A stretch of DNA of 64,000 nt from an uncultured bacterium (GCA_943788505.1 CALSQR010000001.1:1345926-1409925), one strand, 5' to 3'; shown: positions 36,242 through 47,100, counted from the first letter of the stretch. The notes: generated by a model from the sequence alone, not told the origin. A program made the numbers and translations.

Positions 36242-37057
36242 ATGCTTCGACTCCGCACTCCACTCTTTTTCGCCCTGCTGATCGGCGCCTCCATGCTCCT
36301 ATCTGCTTGTGCAGGAAGCGGACGTCTACGCTATGAGACGCCACAAGAGGCGTACGAGAAAGGACTCGCTCTGTTTGAGAAGGGGGATTACGACAAGGCT
36401 GCGGAGTACCTGCAGGGTACATTCGATTTCGGCCGAACTCACCAATGGGCGGCCGACGCACAGTTGCTATTGGCTAGATCATATCGGGCCAACGAAGACT
36501 ATTTGCTCGCAGCTAATGAGTTTACCCGCTTCACCCAAATCTATCGGAGTGATGAGCGTGTCCCAGATGCGGAATACGAACTGGCATTGACCTATTACGA
36601 CCGCTCCCCCAAGTACCAACTCGACCAGTCGGACACGGAGCGAGCCATCGTGCAGTTCCAGTTGTTCATTACCAGATATAGGGACAACCCGCTAATCGAG
36701 GATGCTCAGGCACGCATCACGGAATTACGCGGAAAATTGGCGCAAAAGCAGATCCATACAGCGGAATTGTATGCCACGCGCGGGTATCATAACGCGGCTG
36801 CCGTCTCCTATGAAGCTGCATTTGACAGATTTTATGACACAGAAATGGCTGATGACGCCTTGCTTGGGGCACTTCGTTCTTATTATGAATATGCCAAGGC
36901 AAGCATAAGGAATAGGCAGATGGAGAGGCTGGAAATGGCTGAATCGAACTACGATCGTTTGATACAGATTTTCCCAAATAGTCCTCTGATGAAAGAAGCG
37001 GAAAGCATTTACGTTGAGGTTCAAGCCATGATGAACTCACTGCAGACCACATCCTGA
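36242..37057 (+). CDS. bamD: outer membrane protein assembly factor BamD
   Basis: 271 residues. Lipoprotein signal with lipobox LSAC (Cys about 22). Then BamD/YfiO tetratricopeptide repeats: PQEAYEKGLALFEKGDYDKAAEYL, AADAQLLLARSYRANEDYLLAA, VPDAEYELALTYYDRSPKYQLDQ and DNPLIEDAQARI. The PKYQLDQSDTERAI stretch is characteristic. It acts in the BAM complex that inserts beta-barrel proteins. Two bases separate it from nadD. Confidence 0.93.
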   Translation: MLRLRTPLFFALLIGASMLLSACAGSGRLRYETPQEAYEKGLALFEKGDYDKAAEYLQGTFDFGRTHQWAADAQLLLARSYRANEDYLLAANEFTRFTQIYRSDERVPDAEYELALTYYDRSPKYQLDQSDTERAIVQFQLFITRYRDNPLIEDAQARITELRGKLAQKQIHTAELYATRGYHNAAAVSYEAAFDRFYDTEMADDALLGALRSYYEYAKASIRNRQMERLEMAESNYDRLIQIFPNSPLMKEAESIYVEVQAMMNSLQTTS

Positions 37058-37059
37058 TC

Positions 37060-37656
37060 ATGGAAAGGGTGGGCATCTTCGGCGGATCGTTCGATCCGCC
37101 CCACCGCGCTCATGGAATTGTTGCATTGCGTGCATGTGAGGAGTTGAAGCTAGATCGCCTGTTATGGATTCCATCAGGTCAACCACCTCACAAAGATGCT
37201 ACCAGCCTAAGCGATGTCCATCACCGTGTGGAAATGACGCGGCTGATGACAGACAAAGATTCCCGTTTCCACTTGGAATTGGGAGAGGTCTCTTCCCCCG
37301 GTATTTCGTGGACGGTCACTACCCTCGAACGATTGCGCGCCGCTCGATCTGATTGGGACCTTTTTTTGATTATTGGGGGAGATCAATTGGCAAGTTTCGC
37401 TACCTGGCGAAATCCAGATCGTATTCGTTCTTTAGCTCAACTCGTTGTCTACCATAGAGTAGATAACCATGAAGATGAGAATGTCCAAGATTTACCTAGT
37501 AGAACTGAGCCTGATGTGTGGCTTTCGGGCGACCCTGTAGACCTGTCTAGCACGTCCATACGGGAGCGGATTCGGAACGGTCTTGATACCAGTGCCGATC
37601 TGTATCCTGATGTTGCTCGATACATCAAGTCCGAGGCGTTGTATCTTCGGTCTTGA
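37060..37656 (+). CDS. nadD: nicotinate-nucleotide adenylyltransferase
   Basis: 198 residues. Nucleotidyltransferase fold: GIFGGSFDPPHRAHGIVAL (residues 5-23), WIPSGQPPHKD, LIIGGDQLASFATWRNPDRI (about 105-124), and the C-terminal DLSSTSIRERIRNG. It adenylates nicotinate mononucleotide for NAD synthesis. Two bases after bamD; nagZ begins 19 bases downstream if its best ATG is used. Confidence 0.95.
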   Translation: MERVGIFGGSFDPPHRAHGIVALRACEELKLDRLLWIPSGQPPHKDATSLSDVHHRVEMTRLMTDKDSRFHLELGEVSSPGISWTVTTLERLRAARSDWDLFLIIGGDQLASFATWRNPDRIRSLAQLVVYHRVDNHEDENVQDLPSRTEPDVWLSGDPVDLSSTSIRERIRNGLDTSADLYPDVARYIKSEALYLRS

Positions 37657-37675
37657 CCACGCGGAACCCACTCCC

Positions 37676-39298
37676 ATGCTCACTCCTCCGACTTTGCTGC
37701 GAGATAGAATCTCGCAACTAATTTTCCCTAGAATCGGCTCAAACATGATGCCGACGATCTCCGTGGAAGACGATGCCCCTCGCATCGAGGCTCTCATGGA
37801 GAAATATCCGATTGGGGGTTTATGTCTTTTCAATGGGGACCGCATTCGGACTCCTCAAACGCTGACGCGGCTTCAGTCCATGTCCCGATTCCCCCTTTTG
37901 GTTGGAACCGACATGGAGCGAGGCCTCGGACAACAGCTTAAAGGAGCGACCGTTTTCCCACATGCGATGGCCTTCCAGGCGACTGAAGAAGAGGCAGAAG
38001 CTAACCTAGAGGCATCTGCGAGGGCTGCAGCTCGGGAGGCACTTGCCGCCGGCCTTCACATTAGCTTTTCGCCCGTAGCAGATATTAATTCCAATCCTGC
38101 CAATCCGATCATAGCTACCCGGGCTTTCGGTACAACGCCGGAAACTGTGTCAAGCCTCGTTTCAGCTTATATCCGCGGATGTAAACACGAAGGCCTTTTT
38201 TCAACGGCCAAGCATTTTCCAGGACATGGAGATACAGATGTTGATTCACACGAGGTCTTGCCCGTCGTAAAAAGGCCTCGAAAGGAAATTGAAGACCTGG
38301 AGCTCGTACCATTTAAACAAGCTATACAGGAAGGCGTGTCCTTAATGATGACGGCTCATGTCTCCTATCCAACACTTGACGAAAGCGGAATCGAAGCCAC
38401 ACGGTCAGCTCCCATCCTTCGGGACCTTCTTCGCAAGGATATGGGATTCCGTGGGGCTGTGATATCAGATAGTCTGTTGATGGAAGGGGCCGGGCAACGC
38501 GAGGAACACCCGGGTACACGTGCGGCCGCCCTCATAGAAGCCGGCGTAGATATTTTACTTGATGTTGGGGATGTACCCGCTGTGGTTGACTACCTCGAAG
38601 AAGCGGTCACATCGGGTAAACTAGATGAATCCTTGATCGATGCCGCTCTTGACCGTGTCTGGGGCCTAAAAGTCCGTTTTGCGGCTCGCTTTGGTAAAGG
38701 CGCCTTTATTGATCCTTCTCTGGCTCAGCCGCTATCGGCTATCGGACATGAGGAAAACAAGAAACTAGCAGACCGCCTTGCATCGGATGCCATTCAAATC
38801 GCAATTGGAGATGATGCCACTCTTCGGTTACGCCCCCCGGGACCTGGACAAAAAGGGCCGATCTGCTTTCTTATCCGCCCACACACCACGTACAGCGACC
38901 CTACGCAAGCGCCTCTCGAAGTCGCCTTTCTGAACGAGTTCATCAATGGCACGTATGTTGAAATCACCCCGGAATGTGAGGACGATGACCTCCATCCGCT
39001 GATTGATTTGGCTGCATCTCACTCGGACGTCATCGTGGCAGTGATTGTGAAACCAGCAGCATGGCATCGTTTTGGTCTCCTACCCTTCCAACGGCAGTTC
39101 GTGCGCGACCTTGTCGATCAGGGGAACGTGTGGCTGGCGGCGATGGGAAGTCCACTCGTACTAGCGGAGTTTCAGGATGTAAAGGCCGGAATTTGTGTGT
39201 ATTCGGATGTTGAGCCCTCCATGAAAGCATTTGTACGCTTTCTTTCGGCACGCAAAACGGATTCAGAAGCAGGATCCAACCATTCCAACCTACCATGA
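37676..39298 (+). CDS. nagZ: glycoside hydrolase family 3 beta-N-acetylhexosaminidase (NagZ-type)
   Basis: 540 residues from the ATG at 37676; an earlier in-frame ATG (37583) would overlap nadD by 74 bases and adds no family sequence. The first 350 residues match NagZ: LLVGTDMERGLGQQLKGA, SFSPVADINSNPANPI, the catalytic His loop KHFPGHGDTDVDSHEVLPVV (about 180-199) and the nucleophile Asp in GFRGAVISDSLLMEGA. NagZ removes N-acetylglucosamine from peptidoglycan turnover products. The extra C-terminal 180 residues are like the second domain of longer GH3 enzymes, so the cell location is open. No signal peptide is seen. The stop overlaps the next start (ATGA). Confidence 0.9.
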   Translation: MLTPPTLLRDRISQLIFPRIGSNMMPTISVEDDAPRIEALMEKYPIGGLCLFNGDRIRTPQTLTRLQSMSRFPLLVGTDMERGLGQQLKGATVFPHAMAFQATEEEAEANLEASARAAAREALAAGLHISFSPVADINSNPANPIIATRAFGTTPETVSSLVSAYIRGCKHEGLFSTAKHFPGHGDTDVDSHEVLPVVKRPRKEIEDLELVPFKQAIQEGVSLMMTAHVSYPTLDESGIEATRSAPILRDLLRKDMGFRGAVISDSLLMEGAGQREEHPGTRAAALIEAGVDILLDVGDVPAVVDYLEEAVTSGKLDESLIDAALDRVWGLKVRFAARFGKGAFIDPSLAQPLSAIGHEENKKLADRLASDAIQIAIGDDATLRLRPPGPGQKGPICFLIRPHTTYSDPTQAPLEVAFLNEFINGTYVEITPECEDDDLHPLIDLAASHSDVIVAVIVKPAAWHRFGLLPFQRQFVRDLVDQGNVWLAAMGSPLVLAEFQDVKAGICVYSDVEPSMKAFVRFLSARKTDSEAGSNHSNLP

Positions 39299-40203
39299 TG
39301 CTTCGATTATCATTCCTTGTTTTCTGCCTTTTGATTCTACTTTCAGGATGCAGTTCACCTTCCCCGATTCCTGCTCCAGACATGCGGCAACTCGAGTATG
39401 ATATTGCTGAGCGTGTAGCCGCGTATGACAGCGCACGCGTATCTGTCTCCATCATCGACCCGGCTCATGGTATCGAATGGCACCTCGGCGGCGACGACCT
39501 CTATCATGCAGCCAGCACCATGAAAGTGCCTGTGTTGATCGAAATGTTTCGACAAGCCGATGCTGGCCGATTCAGTATGGACGACAGCCTGTTACTCAAG
39601 AATGAATTCCGGTCGATCGTGGATGGCTCACTTTATAGCATCGAAGACGACTCAGACGACGCTATATACGAGCAGCTAGGTAACCCCATGAGCCTACGCC
39701 AACTGGCCTATAACATGACTACGGTCTCTTCCAACCTGGCGACCAATCTGTTGATTGATTTTCTCAGCGCCGACTCCGTTCAGGCTACTTCCGAGCGCCT
39801 GGGAACGCAGCGAATGCAGACAATCCGCGGCGTAGAAGACCTAAAGGCCTTTGATCTCGGTATGTCCAACCGCGCGACATCGCGCGACCTTGCCCATCTA
39901 ATGGAGCATATTCGTGCGGGCACGGCTGTCGCAGAGAATTACGATGCAGAGATGCGTACGATTCTTATGGATCAAGTCTTCAACTCCATGATTCCCAATG
40001 GATTGCCTGAAGGAACGCAGGTGGCTCATAAGACCGGATCCATAACGGCCATACACCATGACGCGGCCATCGTATACCCAAAAGAGGGCGACGCTTACGT
40101 TCTCATCATTATGACGGGCGGAATTCTGGACCATGAGGCGTCCTCTGAACTCGGATCAGACATTACAACCCTCGTCCACCAGACCCTTCGAGGGACATCG
40201 TGA
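39295..40203 (+). CDS. beta-lactamase-like serine hydrolase, lipoprotein
   Basis: 302 residues. Lipoprotein signal with lipobox LLSGC (Cys about 19). Class A-like (Beta-lactamase2) fold: nucleophile in YHAASTMKVPVLIEMF (S-x-x-K), a Ser-Ser-Asn in place of Ser-Asp-Asn (TTVSSNLATNLLIDF), RGVEDLKAFDLGMSNRAT in the omega-loop position, and HKTGSITAIHHDAAIVYP carrying the KTG triad. Such proteins range from true beta-lactamases to non-antibiotic peptidases. The SSN variation and the short omega region make substrate prediction unsafe. It is translationally linked to nagZ upstream (ATGA) and rnc downstream (GTGA). Confidence 0.87.
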   Translation: MMLRLSFLVFCLLILLSGCSSPSPIPAPDMRQLEYDIAERVAAYDSARVSVSIIDPAHGIEWHLGGDDLYHAASTMKVPVLIEMFRQADAGRFSMDDSLLLKNEFRSIVDGSLYSIEDDSDDAIYEQLGNPMSLRQLAYNMTTVSSNLATNLLIDFLSADSVQATSERLGTQRMQTIRGVEDLKAFDLGMSNRATSRDLAHLMEHIRAGTAVAENYDAEMRTILMDQVFNSMIPNGLPEGTQVAHKTGSITAIHHDAAIVYPKEGDAYVLIIMTGGILDHEASSELGSDITTLVHQTLRGTS

Positions 40204-40988
40204 TTGATTGGCTACTAAAATTGATAGGACGGCACGATGAGAGCGGACTCCATGCGCCCCCTGGTACGGCTCAAAAAAAGGTGGAGGTTGACCTAGCAGC
40301 TCTTTCGGAGGTTATTGGTTGCCCCATCGAAAAAGAAGAGCTGTTTTTGCTGGCTTTGCAACACCGTTCTCTTCTTCGGGGACTGCCTGATGCCCACCTA
40401 CAATCCAATGAACGTCTCGAATATCTTGGCGATGCCGTTCTTGGCTTCCTTGTTGCTGAGCACCTATTTCAACAGTATCCGAACAGGGATGAAGGCTTTT
40501 TGACACGACTAAGAGCAAAGTTGGTCAACGGACGAGCTCTAGCACAAAGAGCGCGCGAGATCAACCTTGGCCATTTTGTGCAGGTCAGTGATAGCCTCAG
40601 TGATGACCAAAAAAACGGCAACAGCATTCTAGCTGATGCATTCGAAGCCATCATTGGAGCGATATATATCGACCAAGGAATTGAGGCGACCCGACTCTTC
40701 GTGACGAACACAGTTCTCACCTATATAGACTTGGATAAACTGGCTCGAGTTAAGGACAACCATAAAAGCATGCTGCTGGAGTTCGTTCAGGCCCGAAGCC
40801 AAAAGCAGCCAGAATATGAAGTTGTTTCAGAGTCAGGCCCTAGTCACGACAAGCGCTTCGTCGTCGCTGTTATCGTGGACGGGCAAGAGTTTGGTCGAGG
40901 CGAGGACCGCAGTAAAAAGAGTGCGGAGCAGATTGCGGCGCAATATGCACTTGAGCGCCTCCAGAAAGAAGAACAGCAGACAAGTTAG
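40200..40988 (+). CDS. rnc: ribonuclease III
   Basis: 262 residues from a GTG overlapping the previous stop. The first 35 residues are an extra lead (WLLKLIGRHDE and following). Then the catalytic domain with the signature NERLEYLGDAVLGFLVAEHL (about 67-86) and acidic site in DAFEAIIGAIYIDQG (about 149-163), and a double-stranded-RNA-binding domain at the end (SKKSAEQIAAQYALERLQ). It cuts structured RNA in rRNA and mRNA processing. Confidence 0.97.
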   Translation: MIDWLLKLIGRHDESGLHAPPGTAQKKVEVDLAALSEVIGCPIEKEELFLLALQHRSLLRGLPDAHLQSNERLEYLGDAVLGFLVAEHLFQQYPNRDEGFLTRLRAKLVNGRALAQRAREINLGHFVQVSDSLSDDQKNGNSILADAFEAIIGAIYIDQGIEATRLFVTNTVLTYIDLDKLARVKDNHKSMLLEFVQARSQKQPEYEVVSESGPSHDKRFVVAVIVDGQEFGRGEDRSKKSAEQIAAQYALERLQKEEQQTS

Positions 40989-41219
40989 TAGTAAGCGATG
41001 CTACGAATTCGAGGAGATCAGTAAGCGTTTCCTAGTCTTCTCGATTTATCGCTGACGGTTTCTCCGTGAAGTTGCAGGATTCGATAAATCTTGAAAGCTT
41101 CCCGCTGTAATATTATCGGATACGGGCAACTCAGGTTTTTCCGATGGAAATCTTGCGCTGCCATCAACACACTCGTCGGAATCCGGCGAATTGTTACCCA
41201 ACCTGAGCTTTCGACGCCC
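40989..41219 (+). other. intergenic region before gcvP
   Basis: 231 bases. The frame of gcvP stays open upstream to 41091, but the residues there do not resemble glycine dehydrogenase. I looked for a glycine riboswitch because of the gene downstream and did not see the tandem aptamer consensus. Short A/T-rich segments (near 41105) may carry the promoter. Confidence 0.4.
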
Positions 41220-44075
41220 ATGGCCATTAGTCTGAGGTCCACCGACCATTTCGTTGACCGGCATATCGGTCCTTCTGAAACTGACATTCAGGAAATGCTC
41301 CAAGACATTGGAGCCTCGACACTGGATGAACTCATTTCGCAGACCATTCCAGCAACCATCCTTATGGATGGCGAGCTCGACCTGCCAGAAGCTCTGACAG
41401 AAACGGCGCTTTTAGACAGAGCCCGGGAGCTTGCTGCCAAAAATCAAGTATTCCGCTCGTATATCGGCATGGGATACCATGGCACTGTGACGCCTCCCGT
41501 CATCCAGCGTGGTATCCTTGAAAATCCTTCCTGGTATACGCAGTACACACCCTATCAGGCAGAAATTGCGCAGGGCCGGCTAGAGGCATTGCTCAACTAC
41601 CAGACCATGGTCATGGACCTGACCGGCATGGAGATTGCCAACGCCTCCCTGTTGGATGAAGGGACAGCGGCGGCTGAAGCCATGATGATGTTCCATCGCC
41701 AAGTCAAGCGTGGCAACCGGAACACATTTTTCGTGTCCGAGGACTGCCATCCACAGACTATTGGAGTTGTCGAGGCCCGAGCCACTCCGCTTGGGATCCA
41801 AGTGATCGTTGGAAACCACAATGATTTCGCGTTCAGCGAAGACGTTTTTGGTGCATTACTGCAGTACCCGGCAACGGATGGGTCAGTAAATGATTATGCC
41901 GCGTTTTGCGAAGCAGCCCACTCTAACGGGTCGTTTGTAGTTGTCGCTGCCGATTTGCTTAGTCTCACCTTGCTGAAGGCACCGGCTGAATTCGGGGCAG
42001 ATGCAGCGGTTGGATCTACTCAGCGCTTTGGTGTCCCACTCGGTTTTGGTGGTCCACACGCAGCCTTTTTTGCCACTGGATCAGCATTTAAACGACAAGT
42101 CCCAGGACGGATCATCGGAGTCAGTGTGGATGCCGATGGTAATCCCGCCCTTCGGATGGCCCTTCAGACGCGCGAGCAGCACATCCGCCGAGACAAGGCT
42201 ACGTCCAATATCTGTACCGCACAGGTACTTCTCGCTGTAATTGCGAGCATGTATGCCGTGTACCACGGACCAAAGGGGCTTAAAAATATTGCGACGCGGA
42301 TTCATGACATGACGCGCATTTTAGCTGCCGGTCTCAAGGAGGTAGGGGTAGCGGTTCGACATGATGACTTTTTCGATACGCTCCGCGTTGATCCCGCTAA
42401 CATGGCGGCCGTGCGCGAACGCGCATTGGACGTTGGCATCAACCTTCGCTGGTTTGATGACGGATCCGTGGGTGTCGCACTTGATGAAACGGTGACGGCA
42501 GAAGATCTCGCTGATGTAATGACCGTGCTTGGGGTCAATAACGCGGCAGCTGTGATAGCTCGCCTTGCCACAGATATGCAATCTGGCTATACGGGTGAAC
42601 TTGCCCGCGAACTCGAGTACCTGACACACTCCGTGTTTGAACAACATCGCAGTGAAGCGGCGCTGACTCGATATATGCACTTCTTGTCGACGAAAGACCT
42701 TTCGCTCACGACAAGCATGATTGCACTCGGCTCCTGCACGATGAAACTGAATGCCGTCGCAGAATTGATGCCGATCACCATGCCGGCTTTCAACCAACTT
42801 CATCCATTTGCGCCAGCAGATCAAGCTGCGGGATATCACGAGATGATGGGCGAATTGAGGACATGGCTGAACGAAATAACAGGTTTTGCTGCCACCTCTC
42901 TTCAACCCAATTCAGGAGCCTCCGGAGAATATGCCGGTCTGATGGCCATTCACGCCTACCACGAAAGTAGAGGTGAAAGCCATCGTAATGTGTGTCTAAT
43001 TCCATCGTCTGCGCACGGCACTAATCCAGCCAGCGCGGTCATGGCCGGTATGAAGGTGGTTGTGGTTGCCTGTGACGATGGAGACATCGACGTGGAGGAT
43101 CTTAGAGCAAAAGCCGAAGCTGCAGGCGACAATCTTTCCTCCCTGATGATCACCTATCCGTCGACCCACGGTGTCTTCGAGGAGACGGTAGTGGACATCT
43201 GCCGAATCGTGCATGAGCACGGAGGTCAGGTGTACATGGATGGTGCCAACATGAATGCTCAGGTTGGGCTCACTCGCCCAGGCGACATCGGTGCCGACGT
43301 ATGCCATTTGAACCTGCATAAAACGTTCGCCATTCCACATGGTGGTGGTGGACCAGGTGTCGGTCCCATCTGTGTTGCCCCTCATCTGGCTCCTTTTTTA
43401 CCGGGTCATCCGGTCATTGAAGCTGGTGGCAGCATCGGTCCGGTCGCGGCAGCACCGTTTGGGTCTGCATCCATTCTGTTAATCTCATGGGCTTATATCG
43501 CCATGCTGGGGCCTGACGGTCTCAAAAAATCGACCCAAATTGCTATCCTGAATGCCAACTACATGGCGCATCGGTTAAAAGAGCATTACAATATTCTCTA
43601 TACCGGTGCCAGTGGCCGTGTGGCTCATGAGTACATCCTAGACTTGAGATCGCTTCGTCAGAACACGACGCTTACCGAAGTGGATGTGGCTAAGCGGTTG
43701 ATGGATTACGGATTCCATGCGCCAACCATGTCGTGGCCAGTTGTCGGTACCGTGATGGTTGAGCCAACCGAAAGCGAAAACAAAGCGGAGTTGGATCGCT
43801 TTATCGAGGCAATGACCTCTATTCGCGCCGAAATTCAAGAGGTTGAGCTGGGATTGGTCGATGGGGAGACAAGTGCCCTAGCCAATGCACCGCACACGGC
43901 AGATATGGTCACGGCCGAGAATTGGGAGCAGGCATATTCGCGCGAGAAAGCAGCATGGCCAGCCTCCTGGTCCAGATCTAATAAATTCTGGCCTTCTGTC
44001 CGCCGGGTTAATGATGCTCAAGGAGACCGGAATCTGGTTTGCTCGTGCTTGCCATTGGAAGCCTTTCAGGAGTAA
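41220..44075 (+). CDS. gcvP: glycine dehydrogenase (decarboxylating), P protein, single chain
   Basis: 951 residues from the ATG at 41220, whose product begins with the usual [19 protein letters not shown] lead. Full-length fused P1/P2 form. [20 protein letters not shown] and [20 protein letters not shown] in the N-half; in the C-half [17 protein letters not shown] and the PLP lysine in [20 protein letters not shown] (Lys701). C-terminus [15 protein letters not shown] is typical. It decarboxylates glycine and passes the aminomethyl group to GcvH. gcvT and lpd are not in the window. Converges with the HMG-CoA lyase gene after 44 bases. Confidence 0.98.
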   Translation: MAISLRSTDHFVDRHIGPSETDIQEMLQDIGASTLDELISQTIPATILMDGELDLPEALTETALLDRARELAAKNQVFRSYIGMGYHGTVTPPVIQRGILENPSWYTQYTPYQAEIAQGRLEALLNYQTMVMDLTGMEIANASLLDEGTAAAEAMMMFHRQVKRGNRNTFFVSEDCHPQTIGVVEARATPLGIQVIVGNHNDFAFSEDVFGALLQYPATDGSVNDYAAFCEAAHSNGSFVVVAADLLSLTLLKAPAEFGADAAVGSTQRFGVPLGFGGPHAAFFATGSAFKRQVPGRIIGVSVDADGNPALRMALQTREQHIRRDKATSNICTAQVLLAVIASMYAVYHGPKGLKNIATRIHDMTRILAAGLKEVGVAVRHDDFFDTLRVDPANMAAVRERALDVGINLRWFDDGSVGVALDETVTAEDLADVMTVLGVNNAAAVIARLATDMQSGYTGELARELEYLTHSVFEQHRSEAALTRYMHFLSTKDLSLTTSMIALGSCTMKLNAVAELMPITMPAFNQLHPFAPADQAAGYHEMMGELRTWLNEITGFAATSLQPNSGASGEYAGLMAIHAYHESRGESHRNVCLIPSSAHGTNPASAVMAGMKVVVVACDDGDIDVEDLRAKAEAAGDNLSSLMITYPSTHGVFEETVVDICRIVHEHGGQVYMDGANMNAQVGLTRPGDIGADVCHLNLHKTFAIPHGGGGPGVGPICVAPHLAPFLPGHPVIEAGGSIGPVAAAPFGSASILLISWAYIAMLGPDGLKKSTQIAILNANYMAHRLKEHYNILYTGASGRVAHEYILDLRSLRQNTTLTEVDVAKRLMDYGFHAPTMSWPVVGTVMVEPTESENKAELDRFIEAMTSIRAEIQEVELGLVDGETSALANAPHTADMVTAENWEQAYSREKAAWPASWSRSNKFWPSVRRVNDAQGDRNLVCSCLPLEAFQE

Positions 44076-44119
44076 CTCAGGTCCAGGTTGCCTGCACTAG
44101 CCGTAACGGCTGAGCCCAA

Positions 44120-45025
44120 CTACGATAGCAGCGACCAGAGCCTTCCCGGGTGAGGTTTACCGAGGTGCTCGGCTATCATTCTGGAGGCCGCTGCAATCAG
44201 TGTGGCGTCTAGGCCGGTTTGGATGTCGAGTTGGGAAAGCGCCCAGTCGACATCCTCTGTTGCTACGTTGCCGGTCGCCCCGGGGATGAATGGGCATCCA
44301 CCCATGCCTCCCAGAGAAGTATCGAATCGATGGACACCTTCGTCGAGAGCGGCGACGATATTTGCTATGCCGAGACCTCTGGTGTCATGTAGGTGCAGAA
44401 CGATTGGCGCGTCAATTATGTCTCGAACTGCGCGTACAACACGTCTGATTGAATCAGGATTGGCCAGTCCCGTCGAGTCGGCGAGAGAAAACGACTCGAG
44501 TCCAGTTTCTGAAAAACGCTCTGCTAGTTCCAGCACAGTTTCCATGGGTGTATCTCCTGCAATCTGATACCCCCAGACCGTCTGTGCGCCCAATTGCACC
44601 TGTAAGCCCGCTTCGTGCGCTATTCGGATCATCTCCATGGCACGATCGACTCCTTCCGCGACCGACATGTTGGCATTGTCATGCCCATGCTGCTCATTTG
44701 TGGCAATCGAGAGATCTACATGGGTCAGGCCAGTGTCTGCGGCGCGCTGAACGCCTCGTTCATTGAGTGCCAAACCCGAAAAAATGACTCCCTCCGTACT
44801 CCCAAGAGCTTTTACCACCTCTTCCGCATCGGCCATCTGAGGAACTCGACCTGGATGAACGAAGGATGTAATCTGGATTCGAGGAAGCCCTGACTCAATA
44901 AGCAGGCGCAATACCTCGAGCTTTAGTTCAGTCGGGATAGCTATACGGTCGAACTGGAAGCCGTCTCGCGGCCCCACCTCGCATAATTCAACCCGTTTTG
45001 GACGTCCTGATCCCATTTTAGCCAT
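44120..45025 (-). CDS. hydroxymethylglutaryl-CoA lyase
   Basis: 301 residues from the ATG at 45025, chosen because the HMGL family begins near the VELCEVGPRDGFQF strand and a GGAGGA lies upstream; an earlier ATG (45103) would add 26 residues unlike the family. TIM barrel marks: PRDGFQ (metal and substrate), TSFVHPGRVPQMADA, HLHDTRGLGIANIVAALDEG and the catalytic Cys in GGMGGCPFIPGATGNVATED. It splits HMG-CoA to acetyl-CoA and acetoacetate in leucine breakdown or a related path. No partner gene of that pathway is adjacent. It is divergent to the M1 peptidase gene (90-base gap). Confidence 0.92.
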   Translation of the reverse strand: MAKMGSGRPKRVELCEVGPRDGFQFDRIAIPTELKLEVLRLLIESGLPRIQITSFVHPGRVPQMADAEEVVKALGSTEGVIFSGLALNERGVQRAADTGLTHVDLSIATNEQHGHDNANMSVAEGVDRAMEMIRIAHEAGLQVQLGAQTVWGYQIAGDTPMETVLELAERFSETGLESFSLADSTGLANPDSIRRVVRAVRDIIDAPIVLHLHDTRGLGIANIVAALDEGVHRFDTSLGGMGGCPFIPGATGNVATEDVDWALSQLDIQTGLDATLIAAASRMIAEHLGKPHPGRLWSLLS

Positions 45026-45115
45026 TGCAATTAATCGGGTCCTCCCCCACACCTTTTTTCGAGTACAGCACGTATAGTACCGCTTTAACGCTTCGCACAC
45101 CAACAGGGAACGGCT

Positions 45116-47100
45116 ATGTCCGACTTCTCGATGTTACACTTCCGGCTGTATGTACTTCTACTCATTCTTGGAATAAGCGCTTCGCCGGTCATTGCCCAAA
45201 CTACCACCTCTGATACGCCCCTCTCGGAGCGACGGGTTAGTTACCGTATGGATGTGACCCTTGATCCCGATGCACGGACGGTTTCAGGTTCGCAGCGCCT
45301 AACCTGGAGAAATCCGGACAATGTGCCAGTCGATGAGCTTCAGTTTCACTTGTACCTGAACGCTTTCCGCAACAACGAATCTACCTTCATGCGTGAAAGC
45401 GGCGGGCAGCATCGCGGTAATTCAGCCTCTGATGATAACCCTTGGGGAGGTATTGAAGTGCGCGGCATGCGTATCGCTGACGATGAGGGAGACTTTCAAC
45501 CAGGGCTACCTTCGGCTCCTGAACGCGACCTGACCGATCGTATGACATTTATTCAGCCGGACGACGGAAACCCCGATGACCTGACCGTCATGTCCGTTGC
45601 TCTTCCTCAACCCGTGGGGCCTGGCGAACCATTGCGCTTGACATCACTTTTGATAGTCGCCTTCCGGAAGTCGTCGCGCGCACAGGATGGAAGGTCACTG
45701 ATACAGGAAACCCTCTTTTCATGGTGGCACAATGGTTTCCCAAAATTGCTGTGTATGAAATACCCGGTCAGAGGTACGTTCCAAAAGATGCCCTGAAGGG
45801 TGCCTGGAACGCTCATCAATTCCATGAAAACAGCGAGTTCTATGCCGATTTTGGAACCTACGATGTGACCATGACCGTACCGGAAGACTATGTGGTTGGC
45901 GCCAGTGGCCTAATCGAAAGTGAGTCGAACTCGGACGGACAAAAAACTGTCCGATACTTAGCTGATGATGTGCATGACTTTGCATGGACGGCAAGTCAAG
46001 ACTACTTGGTTTTTGAACAACAGTGGCAACACGTTGCGATCAGGGCCTTGGTCCGGCCAGCCCACAAAGGACAAGGGCAACGCCATATTGACGCAGCGGT
46101 TACTGCCCTCGAACGATATGCTGACTGGGTGGGAGAATACCCGTATACAACTCTTACCGTGGTCGATGCTATTGGTGGAGCTAACGGCATGGAGTATCCC
46201 ACCCTAATCACCTCCGGTACCGCGTACGCTCTACCTCAGAGCGCTCGATTCCTTGAGCTTGTCACTATCCACGAATTTGGGCACCAATATTTCTACGGCC
46301 TGCTCGCTAGCAATGAATTCGAAGAAGCATGGCTCGATGAAGGCATGAACTCCTATATCGAATCTCGCATCATGGATGACGCTTACCCCGGAGGAAGCGT
46401 CATTGACTTTGGTCCCTTCGAATTGGGAGATATCGAAATGCAGCGGCTTGGCTATGTTAAGGACAACCCTTCAAAGGGCGCCCTTTTCACCAGCTCGTGG
46501 GAATACTCCATGGGTGACTACGGCAAAGCATCGTATCCCAAGCCGGCTACGGTAATGAATACCCTAGAGCGATACTGGGGATGGGAAATGCAACGGGAAT
46601 TCCTTCGCACCTATTACGACACATGGCGTTTCCGGCACCCGACAACTAGAGATCTACAGGACGTAGCAGAATCTGTCTCGGAACAGGACTTGGACTGGTT
46701 TTTCGGCCAATTTGTTTATGGGACCGCAGTCGTTGATCAAGAAGTAGTCAGCATCCTAAATACACGACAGGATGACGATACCTTCCGTACGCGGGTGCGT
46801 GTTCGCCGCAATGAAGACGGTGTTTTTCCTACAACACTCCAGGTGCGCACCGCCACTGATTCTACGTTCACCGCACAGTGGGATGGTGTGGATCAATGGA
46901 AAGACATCTCGTTTTCCTCTCCGTCACGTGTGGTCGAAGCTTGGCTAGATCCTGACCGGGCCATCTTGCTGGACATCAATCATCTGAATAATCGTATGGT
47001 TATTGCGCCTGAGGCTGACAACCAGTTCGCAAGGAAAGCGCAATTGCGCGCTGCCAGTTTCTTTCAAACCGTACTTTTTGTGCTCGGTGGTTTATTCTGA
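45116..47100 (+). pseudogene. M1 family zinc metallopeptidase, interrupted by a single-base frameshift
   Basis: Two overlapping frames carry one gene. The first (45116-45796) has a signal peptide (to about residue 28, ending PVIAQ) and the N-terminal beta domain (YRMDVTLDPDARTVSGSQRL, then LQFHLYLNAFRNNE). Its family likeness ends near 45,640. From there the other frame reads DITFDSRLPEVVARTG, then NPLFMVAQWFPKIAVYE, and continues to 47100. That part has the M1 zinc site HEFGH (46270-46284) plus EEAWLDEGMN with the third ligand. One missing base at CTTGACATC (a lost G would restore LRLDITF) explains both. The 45721 ATG would give a protein lacking the N-domain. Either a real inactivating change or a sequencing error. 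Confidence 0.85.

Noticed and set aside
40989..41219. Possible glycine riboswitch before gcvP
   Set aside because: The tandem aptamer consensus and its conserved purine-rich core are not visible.
44099..44111. AGCCGT/ACGGCT hairpin between gcvP and HMG-CoA lyase genes as a terminator
   Set aside because: Only five or six base pairs with no T-run; likely chance.
45636..45650. Programmed ribosomal frameshift in the M1 peptidase
   Set aside because: No slippery heptamer or downstream pseudoknot is apparent; a lost base is simpler.
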